64,000 bases of DNA, taken from Bacillota bacterium. Its GTDB lineage: Bacteria > Sysuimicrobiota > Sysuimicrobiia > Sysuimicrobiales > Segetimicrobiaceae. Every line of letters begins with the position of its first letter. Position 1 is the first letter of the stretch. The DNA lies in assembly GCA_021324295.1 (NCBI GenBank), contig JAJPJJ010000014.1, positions 52,828-116,827 on the forward strand, in the 5' to 3' direction. The notes below the pieces were generated by a model. It was not told the DNA's origin. It ran no database searches and saw only the letters and a list, made by a program, of their open reading frames with translations. The position numbers and the translations under genes are program-made. Shown piece by piece: positions 26,219 to 35,469 of this stretch.

Positions 26219-26977
26219 ATGGGGTCAGCGCACAAGGTCGCCGTGGTGACAGGCGCCGGCACAGGCATCGGCAGGGCCGTGGCGCTGGCCCTGGTCCAGG
26301 AGGGGTATTCGGTCGTCCTCGCCGGGCGTCGGCAGGAGCCCCTGGACGCGGTGGCCCGGGAGGCGGCGGCCTGGGAATCCCGAACGCTCGTCGTGCCCAC
26401 CGACGTCACCGATCCCGCCGCCGTCAAGCGCCTGTTCGCCAGGACCGAGGCGGTCTTCGGCCGGCTCGACCTGCTCTTCAACAACGCGGGGATCGGCGCG
26501 CCCGCCGTGCCGCTCGAGGACCTGCCGTATGAGCAGTGGAAGGCGGTCGTCGACACCAACCTCTCGGGAGCCTTCCTCTGCATCCAGGAGGCGTTCCGCC
26601 TCATGAAGAGCCAGGTGCCCCGCGGCGGGCGGATCATCAACAACGGCTCCATTTCCGCCCACAGCCCGCGGCCCGACTCCGCACCGTATACCGCGACCAA
26701 GCACGCGATCACCGGCCTGACGAAGTCGGTAGCGCTCGACGGCCGGAAATACGACATCGCCTGCGGCCAGATCGACATCGGCAACGCGGCGACGGACATG
26801 ACGGCGCGGATGGAGGCGGGCGTCCCGCAGGCCGACGGATCGCTCCGCGTCGAGCCGCGGATCGACGCGGTCCACGTGGCGCGTGCGGTGGTCTACATGG
26901 CGAGCCTTCCGCTCGACACGAACGTCCTGTTCCTGACGGTGATGGCGACCAAGATGCCGTTCGTCGGGCGGGGATGA
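26219..26977 (+). CDS. SDR-family oxidoreductase
   Basis: 252 aa from ATG 26219. [46 protein letters not shown] (catalytic Ser) and [10 protein letters not shown] (Y-x3-K), then [12 protein letters not shown]. Classical SDR, probably NAD(P)H-linked; substrate unknown. It is followed by the flavin/F420-type oxidoreductase. Confidence 0.85.
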   Translation: MGSAHKVAVVTGAGTGIGRAVALALVQEGYSVVLAGRRQEPLDAVAREAAAWESRTLVVPTDVTDPAAVKRLFARTEAVFGRLDLLFNNAGIGAPAVPLEDLPYEQWKAVVDTNLSGAFLCIQEAFRLMKSQVPRGGRIINNGSISAHSPRPDSAPYTATKHAITGLTKSVALDGRKYDIACGQIDIGNAATDMTARMEAGVPQADGSLRVEPRIDAVHVARAVVYMASLPLDTNVLFLTVMATKMPFVGRG

Positions 26978-27068
26978 GCCGACAGGCGGCCGTCGGCGAC
27001 AAGGACGAGAGCCGGGCCCGTGCGGGACAGCCGCCAACGAGGCCGGGGAGCTGCGGGAGGAGACGGTG

Positions 27069-27842
27069 ATGCGACGCGGGTTCGCGCTCCAAGCCGGCGT
27101 CCCGGCCGAGGTCATCCGCACCTCGGCGCGGGAGGCCGAGGGGCTCGGGTACACCTCCTTCTGGGTGAACCATCCCGGATCGGCCGACGGGCTGGTGGCG
27201 CTCGGGCTGGCCGCCGGGGAGACCCGGCGCGTCGAGGTCGGCGTCGGCGTGATCCCGCTGCACGCGCGCGGCCCGAGCAGCATCGTGCAGGGCGTGCGGG
27301 AGAACGCGCTGCCGCTCGATCGCCTGCTCCTGGGCGTGGGGAGCGCGGGCCCGGGCGCGCTCGGACGGGTGCGCGAAGGAGTCGCCGCGCTGCGCTCCCA
27401 GCTTCCGGCACGCCTCATCGCGGCGGCCCTGGGCCCGCGGATGTGTCGCCTGGCCGGGCAGGTGGCGGACGGCGTGCTGTTCAACTGGCTCACACCCGAG
27501 CATGCGCGCCGGTCGGCGGAGTGGGTCAGGGCCGGTGCCGCCGCGGCGGGCCGGCGGCCGCCCACGCTCTACGCGTACGTGCGCGTGGCCCTAGGGGCGG
27601 CCGCGCGCGGCAGGCTTCTGGCGGAGGCGGCCCGCTACGCGGCGATCCCGGCCTATGCGGCGCACTTCGCGCGCATGGGGGCGGAGCCGGCGGCAACGGC
27701 GATCGCGGTCGAGAGCCCGGACGCGCTCCCCCCGGCCCTGCGGGAGTGGCAGGGCGCGGTCGACGAGGTCGTCCTCCGCGCGATCACGGCCGCGGACACG
27801 GTCGACGAGACCGTGGCGCTGCTCCGGGCGGCGAAGCCGTAG
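27069..27842 (+). CDS. LLM-class (luciferase-like, flavin/F420) oxidoreductase, short form
   Basis: 257 aa from ATG 27069 after GGGAGGAG. Luciferase-like monooxygenase features: FALQAGVPAEVI, AEGLGYTSFWVNH, VGVGVIPLHARGPSSIVQ, LLLGVGSAGPGALGRVREGV and GQVADGVLFNWLTPEHA. It is shorter than the 300-350 aa common in the family. Probably uses F420 or FMN. Next to an SDR, suggesting a small catabolic pair. Confidence 0.78.
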   Translation: MRRGFALQAGVPAEVIRTSAREAEGLGYTSFWVNHPGSADGLVALGLAAGETRRVEVGVGVIPLHARGPSSIVQGVRENALPLDRLLLGVGSAGPGALGRVREGVAALRSQLPARLIAAALGPRMCRLAGQVADGVLFNWLTPEHARRSAEWVRAGAAAAGRRPPTLYAYVRVALGAAARGRLLAEAARYAAIPAYAAHFARMGAEPAATAIAVESPDALPPALREWQGAVDEVVLRAITAADTVDETVALLRAAKP

Positions 27843-28083
27843 GAGAGAGCGCGACGGCGGACACGAAATAAAGACCCCACGGGCTTGCGCGGATGGCGCG
27901 GCCGTCGTGTGCGTGTCGACGTCCTCGTCAACAACCCCGTCCAGTGATGCAGCACACGGGCTCGCGTCGGGCGATGCAGGTTTGCGCATCTAATCGAGAA
28001 TCGGGTCCGCACCGGATTACCTCTCCGGGCGTTGCAGCGCTACGGTGTTTGTGGAGGGGCCGATCCTCGAGAGAGGCCTCCGG

Positions 28084-29379
28084 ATGGGTGCGGTCGTCGA
28101 GATGCGGCACGCCTTGCGTGGTACGCTCGTGGGCGAGGAGCCCGAAGTAGACCGCGTGGGCTCGGCCCGCCGTGTGTCGGTAGCCACATCAGCCCGCGTG
28201 ACCGTCGACGGACACATCAGCCCTGGGTTCGAGGCTGTCCGCGAGGCGTTCGTGGAGAACTTCACCCGGCGGCGCGAGCTTGGCGGCGCCTGCTGCGCCT
28301 ATCGTCACGGCGAGAAAGTGGTCGACCTATGGGGCGGTGTCCGGGACAAGCGGACGGGCGAGCCGTGGGAGCAGGACACCATGGTCCTCGTCTGGTCCGC
28401 CACCAAGGGGCTCGCCGCGATGACGCTGGCCCTCGCCCATGCCCGCGGCCGGCTCGATTACGAGGCGCCGGTGAGCCGGTACTGGCCCGAATTCGCGCAG
28501 CAGGGAAAGGCGAAGATCACCGTCCGTCAACTCCTCGCTCACCAGGCGGGGCTGTTTGCCTTCGACGAGCCCGTCGACCGCAGCGTGATCGCGGACCTGG
28601 ATCGCCTGGCGATCGTGCTGGCTCGCCAGAAGCCCGCGTGGGAGCCGGGGACGCGCCAGGGGTATCACGCCCTTACCCTCGGGTTCTACGAGGGCGAGCT
28701 CCTGCGCCGCGTCGATCCTCAGCATCGCAGCCTGGGACAATTCTTTCAGGACGAGATCGCCTCCCCGCTCGGGGTAGACGTCTACATCCGTCTCCCTGAA
28801 TGGATGCCGAACTCCAGGCTGGCCGTGCTCGCGCCGCCGAGCCCGGTCGATATGCTGCTCCACTTCCCGCTTCGCCTCACGCTGGACTCCATGAATCATC
28901 ACTCGAAGATCTACCGGGCACTGATCGCAAACCCAGGCACCGCGATCGTCCTGGATAAGGAACGCGTGTACGCGCGCAACTTCGAGGTGCCGTCCGGGGG
29001 CGGCGTGGGCACCGCACGTGCGATCGCACGAGCCTACGGCGTCCTTGCCACCGGGGGACGAGAGCTGGGGTTGCGCCCGGAGACCCTCGAGCTGTTGGCG
29101 GCGCCGGCGGTTCCCCCGGCGCGTGGCTTTTACGATGAGTGCCTGAAGGTCGACGGGGTGCAGTTCTCCCTCGGCTTCATGAAGTCGACCCCGGCATGGC
29201 CGTTCGGCAGCGAGGGTGCGTTCGGTTCACCGGGAGCGGGCGGGTCTCTCGGCTTCGCGGATCCGGCAGCCGGCGTCGGCTACGCCTATGTGACAAGCCA
29301 GATGGGGACGCGGTTGACCGGGGACCCGCGCGATGTGGCGCTCAGGCACGCGATCTATGCCGCGATCCGGCGGCGGTGA
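28084..29379 (+). CDS. Serine hydrolase of the class C beta-lactamase/EstB family
   Basis: 431 aa from ATG 28084 (GAGAGG upstream); GTG 28198, just before DGHISPGFEAVREAF, is an alternative start. Catalytic S-x2-K in LVWSATKGLAAMTLA; the second motif is YHA in GTRQGYHALTLGFYEGEL. The third lies in GAGGSLGFADPAAGVGYAYV. EstB-like proteins are mostly esterases with little lactamase activity. No signal peptide is seen, so the protein is likely cytosolic. Confidence 0.85.
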   Translation: MGAVVEMRHALRGTLVGEEPEVDRVGSARRVSVATSARVTVDGHISPGFEAVREAFVENFTRRRELGGACCAYRHGEKVVDLWGGVRDKRTGEPWEQDTMVLVWSATKGLAAMTLALAHARGRLDYEAPVSRYWPEFAQQGKAKITVRQLLAHQAGLFAFDEPVDRSVIADLDRLAIVLARQKPAWEPGTRQGYHALTLGFYEGELLRRVDPQHRSLGQFFQDEIASPLGVDVYIRLPEWMPNSRLAVLAPPSPVDMLLHFPLRLTLDSMNHHSKIYRALIANPGTAIVLDKERVYARNFEVPSGGGVGTARAIARAYGVLATGGRELGLRPETLELLAAPAVPPARGFYDECLKVDGVQFSLGFMKSTPAWPFGSEGAFGSPGAGGSLGFADPAAGVGYAYVTSQMGTRLTGDPRDVALRHAIYAAIRRR

Positions 29380-29513
29380 ACCCTGCGCCGCACGGCTCGC
29401 GGTGACGCCCCGCGTCCGCCGGGTGCGACTCCAATACCGGGGCATGGACTTCAGCGCTAGTTTCCCCTGTGGGGATCGTGTGTGGAGATCGTGCGGCCCA
29501 CACGGAGCCGACG

Positions 29514-30182
29514 TTACGGCTCGATGAGGCCCTTGCGGATCGCGTATCGCACGAGCATGCTGCGGTCGTGGAGGTTGAGCTTTTCCATGATGTGGGCGCG
29601 GTGCGTCTGGACCGTCTTGATGCTGATGTAGAGCCTCTGCGCGATCTCCTGGTTGGTGGCGCCTTCGGCGACGAGCGTGAGGATCTCCTTCTCGCGCTCC
29701 GTGAGCCCATCGTAGGTGTCCCGGCCTTCGCCCACCTCCAGGCGCTTGAGGTAGTCCGCGACGACCGCCCTGGCCACGGACGGGTAGAGAAACGCCTCCC
29801 CGCGCCGCGCGGCCCGGACCGCCTGCACGAGGTCCGTTGCCGCCGCGTTCTTCAGCACATAGCCGGAGCCCCCGGCCTTGAGGAGCTGGAACACGTAGGC
29901 ATCGTCGGCGTGCATCGTGAGCGCGAGGACTGCGGTCTCGCGGAGGGCGGCCTTGATCTGCCTGGTCGCCTCGATTCCGTTGATGCCCGGCATGCTGATG
30001 TCGAGGACGGCGACGTCCGGTTTGAGCTGCCTCGCCAGCTCGACGGCACGGAGGCCGTCCTCGGCCTCCGCGACGACCTCGATGTCCGGCTCGGCCGTGA
30101 GGATCAGCTTCACGCCCTGGCGGACGATCGCGTGGTCGTCCGCGAGCAGGACGCGAATCTTCTCTTTCGTGGTCGATGCCAT
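29514..30182 (-). CDS. NarL/FixJ-family response regulator
   Basis: 222 aa. Receiver: IRVLLADDHAIVRQGVKLIL, phosphoacceptor Asp in VAVLDISMPGINGIE, Thr in LALTMHADD and Lys in GSGYVLKNAAATD. LuxR-type HTH: GLTEREKEILTLVAEGATNQ, ISIKTVQTHRAHIM. No partner histidine kinase is in the window. It is divergent from the NO reductase gene, so control of norB is a reasonable guess. A minus-strand TATAAT lies at 30217-30212. Confidence 0.9.
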   Translation of the reverse strand: MASTTKEKIRVLLADDHAIVRQGVKLILTAEPDIEVVAEAEDGLRAVELARQLKPDVAVLDISMPGINGIEATRQIKAALRETAVLALTMHADDAYVFQLLKAGGSGYVLKNAAATDLVQAVRAARRGEAFLYPSVARAVVADYLKRLEVGEGRDTYDGLTEREKEILTLVAEGATNQEIAQRLYISIKTVQTHRAHIMEKLNLHDRSMLVRYAIRKGLIEP

Positions 30183-30497
30183 CGTTCGCGCCTCTCTCCC
30201 GCGCATCAAGAATTATAGCATCTGCGGCCGAGCCCCATCGTACCGGGAGCCTGGCGCCGCCTCTGGGGGACGCGTGTGTCCACGGCCCCAGCCTACCACG
30301 GCGGGGAGGCCCCCGGATCGGGTCCCCGCCCGATCCCGGATCGGCGCGACGACCGATCCGACGCGGTCCTGGCGGCGCGGCGGCCGGAGCAGGACCGGGC
30401 CCGGACCCCGCGGGATTCAACCAGGCGGGCGAGAAATCGTGCCGCGAGGGTCGCCATCCCACCGCGATGCCGCGAGCCATGGCCCGGGAGGTGCGAG
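30183..30497. other. Divergent region between response regulator and norB
   Basis: Contains a minus-strand -10 TATAAT (30217-30212) for the regulator. The rest is GC-rich without a visible gene. No TTGCG-N4-CGCAA palindrome is present, unlike the island downstream. Confidence 0.4.
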
Positions 30498-32783
30498 GTG
30501 GAGCCGACGAAGCGTCCGTTGCTCGTTGCCCGGGGATGGATCCAGGCCGTGCTCCTGGTCTTCCTGTGCGGGTTCCTGGTGATGGGTCTGCTCGCCTACC
30601 GCACCTACACCGGGGAGCCGCCCATCCCGGCCCGGGTCGTCGACTCCACGGGCCGTGTGCTGTTTACCGGCGCGGATATCCTGGCCGGCCAGGCGGTCTT
30701 CCTCCGGAACGGGCTGATGGAGTACGGATCCGTCTTCGGCCACGGAGGCTACCTGGGCCCCGACTTCACGGCCGACTATCTGCACCGCGCGGCCCTGATG
30801 GCCCTCGATCTGCACGGCGGCCCCGCGTCCGACCGGGCGCGGGCGCTGACGATCGATGACTTCACGACCAACCGGTACGACGGCGCCACGCGCACGCTGA
30901 CGCTGACCGACGCCCAGGCCCGCGCGTTCCGCGGGCTCGTCCGCTACTACCAGGGCTTCTTCGCCGACCCGACGACGCGGTTCGGCCTGCGCCCGCGGGC
31001 GATCACGCGCCCTCGCGAGATCGCGCAGCTCACCGCGTTCTTCGCGTGGTCCGCCTGGGCCGCGTCCGCCCGGCGGCCGGGGCGGACGTACTCGTACACC
31101 AACAACTGGCCCCCAGAGCCTCTGGTCGCCAACTACCCGACCGCCGACACCGTCGTATGGAGCGTCCTGTCCCTCGTGGCGCTCCTCGGCGGGATCGGCG
31201 TCCTGCTGGCCGCCTTTGGGCGCTGGAACATGCTCGGCTGGCACGGGCGCGAGCGGCAGGCCCTCTCGTTCCGCCCGCCGGGCGAGATCGCCCTCACGCC
31301 AGCCCAGCGCGCCTGCGCGTGGTTCTTCCTGGCCATGGCGCTGCTCTTCGTGCTGCAGACGGTCCTCGGCGGCGCAACGCAGCACTACCGGGCCGATCTC
31401 TCGAGCTTCTTCGGCATCGATCTCGCCCGCGTGCTGCCGTTCAACGTCGCCCGGACCTGGCACGTGCAGCTCGCCATCTTCTGGGTCGCCACCTCGTACC
31501 TCGCCGCGGGCATCTTCCTGGCGCCGATGATCGCCGGCCGGGAGCCGCGAGGGCAACACTGGCTGGCCTACGGTCTGCTCGCCGCGCTCGTGCTGGTCGT
31601 CTTCGGGAGCCTCGCGGGCGAGTACGCTGGCGTGTACGGGTGGCTTCGCCGATCGTGGGCCTGGTTCGGCGACCAGGGGTTCGAGTATCTCGATCTCGGG
31701 CGCTTCTGGCAGATCCTCCTGGTGGTCGGCCTGTTCTTCTGGGCCGCGATCCTGCTGCGGGGCCTGCGCGGGCGGCTCCGCGTCGAGCACGCCGGGAACA
31801 TGCCGTGGGTCTTCTTCTTCTCGGCGCTCACGATCCCGGTGTTCTACGCCGTGGGCCTCCTGGCGCACCCCGCCGCGCACTTCACGACGACCGACTTCTG
31901 GCGGTTCTGGGTGGTCCACTTGTGGGTCGAGGACTTCCTGGAGCTGTTCACGACCGTCATGGTGGCCTACCTCTTCGTCCTGCTCGGGGTGGTGCACGAG
32001 CGAGTCGCGCTCACGATGGTGTACCTGGACGTCCTGCTCTACTCCGCCGGGGGCGTCATCGGCACCATGCACCACGTGTACTTCTCCGGCGAGCCGGCGG
32101 TCCACATGGCGCTCGGCGCGTTCTTCTCGGCGGCGGAGGTCATCCCGCTTACGTTCCTCACGCTGGACGCCTGGAGCTTCCTGCAGCTGGGGGCCCACCA
32201 GGGCGCCCGGTCCCGGACGCCGTTCCCGCACGTCTGGGCCGTGATGTTCCTCGCGGCGGTCGGGTTCTGGAACTTCCTCGGGGCCGGCATCTTCGGCTTT
32301 CTGATCAACCTGCCGATCGTGTCCTACTACGAGATCGGCACGGCGCTCACAGCCAACCACGGGCACGCCGCCATGATGGGCGTGTACGGGATGCTGGCCG
32401 TCGGGCTGGCGCTGTTCTGCCTGCGCTACATGGTCCCGGAGGAGCGGTGGTCCGACCGCGCCGCGCAGGTCAGCTTCTGGTCGCTCAACCTCGGGCTGGC
32501 CTGGATGGTGTTCGCGACGCTATTCCCGCTCGGCGTCCTGCAGCTCTATCACGCGGTCAGCACCGGCTACTTCGATGCCCGGTCGCTCCAGTTCCTCACC
32601 AGCCGCACCAACGCGCTGATCGAGTGGCTCCGCTTCCCCGGCGACGTCCTGCTCATCGTCGGCGGCACGTTGCCCATCCTGTACCTCGCCTGGCTCGGGG
32701 TGCGCTATCTCAACCCCCGTGTCGTGCTGGAAGAGGCCGAGCCGGTGCTCTTCACCGAGGTCGCGGAGGCCCCGCGCGCGTAG
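30498..32783 (+). CDS. norB: Quinol-dependent nitric oxide reductase (qNOR)
   Basis: 761 aa from GTG 30498 (GGGAGG 7 bases upstream), normal length for single-chain NO reductase. The N-terminal helix and periplasmic domain (cytochrome-c-like but heme-less) are followed by 12 core helices. Quinol-site pattern H-x3-D-x3-F at His296/Asp300/Phe304 (Glu is usual at the second position). Fe-B ligands His474 with Glu478 (HLWVED) and the His525-His526 pair (GTMHHVYFSG); Glu547 in SAAEVIPL. It reduces 2 NO to N2O at the membrane. The intact ligands argue against an NO dismutase. Followed after 2 bases by a small membrane gene, then nirK. Confidence 0.93.
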   Translation: MEPTKRPLLVARGWIQAVLLVFLCGFLVMGLLAYRTYTGEPPIPARVVDSTGRVLFTGADILAGQAVFLRNGLMEYGSVFGHGGYLGPDFTADYLHRAALMALDLHGGPASDRARALTIDDFTTNRYDGATRTLTLTDAQARAFRGLVRYYQGFFADPTTRFGLRPRAITRPREIAQLTAFFAWSAWAASARRPGRTYSYTNNWPPEPLVANYPTADTVVWSVLSLVALLGGIGVLLAAFGRWNMLGWHGRERQALSFRPPGEIALTPAQRACAWFFLAMALLFVLQTVLGGATQHYRADLSSFFGIDLARVLPFNVARTWHVQLAIFWVATSYLAAGIFLAPMIAGREPRGQHWLAYGLLAALVLVVFGSLAGEYAGVYGWLRRSWAWFGDQGFEYLDLGRFWQILLVVGLFFWAAILLRGLRGRLRVEHAGNMPWVFFFSALTIPVFYAVGLLAHPAAHFTTTDFWRFWVVHLWVEDFLELFTTVMVAYLFVLLGVVHERVALTMVYLDVLLYSAGGVIGTMHHVYFSGEPAVHMALGAFFSAAEVIPLTFLTLDAWSFLQLGAHQGARSRTPFPHVWAVMFLAAVGFWNFLGAGIFGFLINLPIVSYYEIGTALTANHGHAAMMGVYGMLAVGLALFCLRYMVPEERWSDRAAQVSFWSLNLGLAWMVFATLFPLGVLQLYHAVSTGYFDARSLQFLTSRTNALIEWLRFPGDVLLIVGGTLPILYLAWLGVRYLNPRVVLEEAEPVLFTEVAEAPRA

Positions 32784-32785
32784 CC

Positions 32786-33340
32786 ATGCCCGGTGGGCTG
32801 CACACGGAGGCCCTGCTGGCGGCCGGATACGCGACGTTTCTGCTCGCGGCGGCGACCGGCCTGGAGCTCGTCGCGCGGTATGCGCTCCGCCGGGCGGAGC
32901 AGTACGAGACCGCCGGGTTCACCTACCGCGACGACCTGGATCTGTGGGAGTGCCCGGCCGGCGCGCACCTGCACCGCCACGCCGTGGATCACGCGCGGCG
33001 CATCGTGCGCTATCGCGCCTGGCCCGACGTGTGCAACGCGTGCCGGCTCAGGCCCGACTGTACGGACTCGCCCCACGGCCGTGAGCTGGAGCACCGCCAG
33101 GAGTCGTGGCTGGAGTCGGAGATCGGGCGGTTCCACCGCGGCCTGTCGGTCGCGCTGCTGCTCCTCGCCGGGGTGATCCTCTTGATCGCGATGGCCCGCC
33201 ACGATGACCCGGCCGACCTCGTCCTGCTCGGAAGCGTGCTCGCGACGGTCGGCGCGCTCGGCTCGCGCGCGCTCGCGGCGCTGCGGGATCGGTCCCTCGG
33301 CGCGCGGGTCACGCGCGGCGGCGCGGGGCTGCCGCGGTAG
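32786..33340 (+). CDS. Membrane protein with cysteine-rich zinc-finger-like loop
   Basis: 184 aa, start 2 bases after the norB stop. N-terminal helix (LLAAGYATFLLAAATGLELV), a central loop of about 90 residues, then two C-terminal helices (LSVALLLLAGVILLIAM, LVLLGSVLATVGALGSRAL). The loop has WECPAGAHLHRH, then VCNACRLRPDCTDSPHGREL, a C-P-x-G...C-x2-C-x5-C-T spacing much like the zinc-binding part of IS1182-type DDE transposases. Function unknown; strict coupling to norB suggests a role in NO reduction, assembly or metal supply. Confidence 0.6.
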   Translation: MPGGLHTEALLAAGYATFLLAAATGLELVARYALRRAEQYETAGFTYRDDLDLWECPAGAHLHRHAVDHARRIVRYRAWPDVCNACRLRPDCTDSPHGRELEHRQESWLESEIGRFHRGLSVALLLLAGVILLIAMARHDDPADLVLLGSVLATVGALGSRALAALRDRSLGARVTRGGAGLPR

Positions 33341-33535
33341 ACCGGCGCGCCGCCAGGCGATCGGTGGGAGGAACCGGCGTGAGCCGGGGACGCCCCGGCC
33401 GGTGGTTCGTGGACCAGGCTCCACTCCCCAGCCGAGCCCGGATACGTCCTGCACCCGATGGTCAACGGCACCTCCGACGGCCTACCCTCTTGAAAAGAGG
33501 CGTGAGGTCCATGATCGGACAGGGAGGTGTGAACG

Positions 33536-34492
33536 ATGTCGGCACGCGGCGGTGGCCGTGCGGCTCGATGGATCCTAGTCGTGGGGGCGTTCGCGATGCT
33601 GGCGCTCATCGGGGGGCGTCCCGTGGCGGCCCAGAACGGGGAGGGGGGCGGGTTCTACAACGCTGCCGTTCCGGCGGTGGCGCCGCAACACGTCAAGCAG
33701 ATCACGCTGGTAGCCCGCGACGACTACGTGCAGGAGATCGCCCCGGGCGTGCGGCTGTCGCTGTGGGCGTTCAACGGCGCGGTGCCGGCGCCTGTCATCC
33801 ACGTGCGTCAGGGAGACAGCGTGCGCGTTACCTTTGTGAATAAGGGGGCGGCGGCCCACTCGATCGATTTTCATGCGGCGACCACGCCGTGGAACGTCTG
33901 GTATCAGCCGGTCGCGCCCGGGAAGTCGCTGACCTTCTCGTTCGTGGCCAGCCACCCCGGGGTGTTCATGTATCACTGCGGCACCCCGCCCGCGTTCATG
34001 CACATCAGCAGCGGCATGTACGGGATGATCATCGTCGATCCCGCAACCCCGCTGCCACCCGCGCGGGAGTTCGGGCTCGTCGAGAGCGAGTTCTACACCC
34101 GGCCGGGCGCGAAAGGGCTCTACCAGGTGGACGCCCAGAAGGTCCTGGACGTCCGGCCCGACTACGTGGTGTTCAACGGCATCGCGAACCAGTACCAGGA
34201 CCACCCGCTCGTGGTGCGGGCAGGGGAGCGGATCCGGCTCTACGTGATGAACGCCGGCCCAACGCTCTTCTCGGCCTTCCACGTGATCGGTTGGATCTTC
34301 GACCGCGTATACGTGGACGGCAACCCGGCCAACGCCCTGCAGGGCGTCCAGACCTACACGATTCCACCGGGCGGAGGGGCGACCTTTGAGCTGACGATCA
34401 CCCAGCCCGGGCAGTACCCGTTCGTGACCCACGCGTTCGCGTTCACCGGGAAGGGCGCGGTCGGGGTCATCAAAGTCGTGCCGGCGAAGTAG
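33536..34492 (+). CDS. nirK: Copper-containing nitrite reductase NirK
   Basis: 318 aa with a signal peptide (ARWILVVGAFAMLALIGGRP, AAQ). Two cupredoxin domains. Type 1 copper ligands: His108, Cys148, His156, Met161; type 2: His113, His147, His299. Asp111 (IDFHAAT) and His249 (FSAFHVIG) are the catalytic pair. It reduces nitrite to NO outside the membrane, feeding norB upstream. A small inverted repeat CCTCTT/AAGAGG lies at 33486-33500 before it, of unknown role. Confidence 0.9.
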   Translation: MSARGGGRAARWILVVGAFAMLALIGGRPVAAQNGEGGGFYNAAVPAVAPQHVKQITLVARDDYVQEIAPGVRLSLWAFNGAVPAPVIHVRQGDSVRVTFVNKGAAAHSIDFHAATTPWNVWYQPVAPGKSLTFSFVASHPGVFMYHCGTPPAFMHISSGMYGMIIVDPATPLPPAREFGLVESEFYTRPGAKGLYQVDAQKVLDVRPDYVVFNGIANQYQDHPLVVRAGERIRLYVMNAGPTLFSAFHVIGWIFDRVYVDGNPANALQGVQTYTIPPGGGATFELTITQPGQYPFVTHAFAFTGKGAVGVIKVVPAK

Positions 34493-34665
34493 GGGCCGCG
34501 GCGCGGTCCGGCGGGAGCTCCACGCCCCCCCGGCGCGCCGGCAGCGCCAGCGCGCGGGACCGGGAGCCGGAGCCGGGCCGGCCTGGGATACCGTCCAGGG
34601 CGCCCGTGAGCATCGCGGTGGTCGGGGGGCGGGGTCTTTGGGCTGGCGACCGCGAACGGGCTGCC

Positions 34666-34738
34666 GTCGTGGCGAGGGAAGGCCCGGATGGCCACGGACC
34701 TCGTGCTCCCGCGCGGGCCGGCGCAGGACTCGCCGGGG
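34666..34738 (+). pseudogene. Relic of a hemY-like porphyrinogen oxidase gene
   Basis: This 70-base stretch repeats part of the hemY-like gene at 57250-57322. The first 26 bases are identical, starting TCGTGGCGAGGGAAGGCCCG, and in the matching frame it reads SWRGKARMATDLVLPRGPAQ against SWRGKARMAMDLLLPRGPTQ. Flanks diverge at once, and no full gene is present. It is a fragment left by duplication or rearrangement. Confidence 0.75.
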
Positions 34739-34763
34739 CCGTGCGGCACGCCAGCGATACGCG

Positions 34764-35060
34764 ATGGTGACCTCCGAGAGGGTGCGGGACGCGCTTCATC
34801 AGGTGATCGACCCCGAGCTCGGTGCCGACGTCGTCGATCTCGGCCTGGTTTACGACGTTCAGGTGATCGGCTCCAGGGTGTTTGTGACGATGACGCTGAC
34901 GACGCCCCTCTGCCCGATGAACGAAGTGCTCGTCGACGGTGTGCGGCGGGTCGTGGGCGGCCTGCCGGGCGTCGGCGGCGTCGATGTGAGCCTCGTGTGG
35001 ACGCCCCCTTGGCGGCCCGAGATGATGTCGCGCCGGCTACGGGAGAGGCTGGGGTGGTGA
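34764..35060 (+). CDS. DUF59/MIP18-family protein (SufT/PaaD-like), copy 1
   Basis: 98 aa. RVRDALHQVIDPELGADVVD, LGLVYDVQV, conserved Cys in TTPLCPMNEVLVDGV and VSLVWTPPWRPEMMS. DUF59 proteins assist Fe-S cluster assembly on client enzymes. A second, similar gene lies at 35470-35775. Both next to NO-handling genes fits repair of NO-damaged Fe-S proteins. Confidence 0.85.
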   Translation: MVTSERVRDALHQVIDPELGADVVDLGLVYDVQVIGSRVFVTMTLTTPLCPMNEVLVDGVRRVVGGLPGVGGVDVSLVWTPPWRPEMMSRRLRERLGW

Positions 35061-35188
35061 CCGCCGGCTACGGGCCGGGCCATTTCTACGCCGACGGCGA
35101 CTTCGAGCCGGGCGACTGGGGTCTGGACATCGCGGCGACCACGCGCACGGGCGAAGTGCCGCGCGCGCGTCTTGTGGTTCATCTCTGA
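35057..35188 (+). CDS. Possible small protein coupled to the DUF59 gene
   Basis: 43 aa from a GTG that overlaps the DUF59 stop (GTGA). Sequence features: TAGYGPGHFYADGDFEPGDW followed by GLDIAATTRTGEVPRARL. No membrane segment, no recognised family. Composition looks protein-like (Gly, Asp, aromatic residues), but the short length makes it uncertain. Confidence 0.35.
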   Translation: MTAGYGPGHFYADGDFEPGDWGLDIAATTRTGEVPRARLVVHL

Positions 35189-35254
35189 GCGGCGTCCGGC
35201 GCGGTGTGCCGTCGGGCGCCCGGGCGCCGCGCTGCGGTGGTGTCGTGGCCCGAT

Positions 35255-35300
35255 GTCTTTGCGCGCGCGCAAAGACCCCGTTCCTGCCGGCGCGTAGGGT
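35255..35300 (+). promoter_or_regulatory. Crp/Fnr-type operator and promoter before the second DUF59 operon
   Basis: TTGCG-CGCG-CGCAA (35259-35272), extended to a perfect 22-base palindrome starting GTCTTTGCG (35255-35276). TAGGGT (35295-35300) begins 29.5 bases from its centre, so the palindrome sits at about -41.5 from the expected start of transcription, the class II activator position. It would drive the unit from 35470 to 39149. Confidence 0.75.
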
Positions 35301-35469
35301 TCTCTTGGAAGGCTCGGGCCGGGATGCCGGCCCGGGGCGCGCGGTACGTGGCTCGCGGGCAACGGCGTAGATGTCGTCGACCTCTGGTGCGGAGCAGACG
35401 GGCTGCGGTATGGAGCACGTAGGCGGTACAACGGGCCACGCGCGATGCCGCGGTGCGGGGAGGGGGGCG

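Noticed and set aside
30417..32366. Long antisense frame opposite norB
   Set aside because: Hydrophilic low-complexity translation mirroring the membrane protein on the other strand; no independent signal.
30498..32783. NO dismutase instead of NO reductase
   Set aside because: Dismutases have altered Fe-B and quinol-site residues. Here His474, Glu478, His525, His526 and Glu547 are present and the quinol pattern H-x3-D-x3-F is nearly intact, so qNOR is the better call.
33484..33502. CCTCTT/AAGAGG repeat before nirK as a regulator site
   Set aside because: Not similar to either recurrent element in the window and no clear -10 at a fixed distance; left as unexplained.
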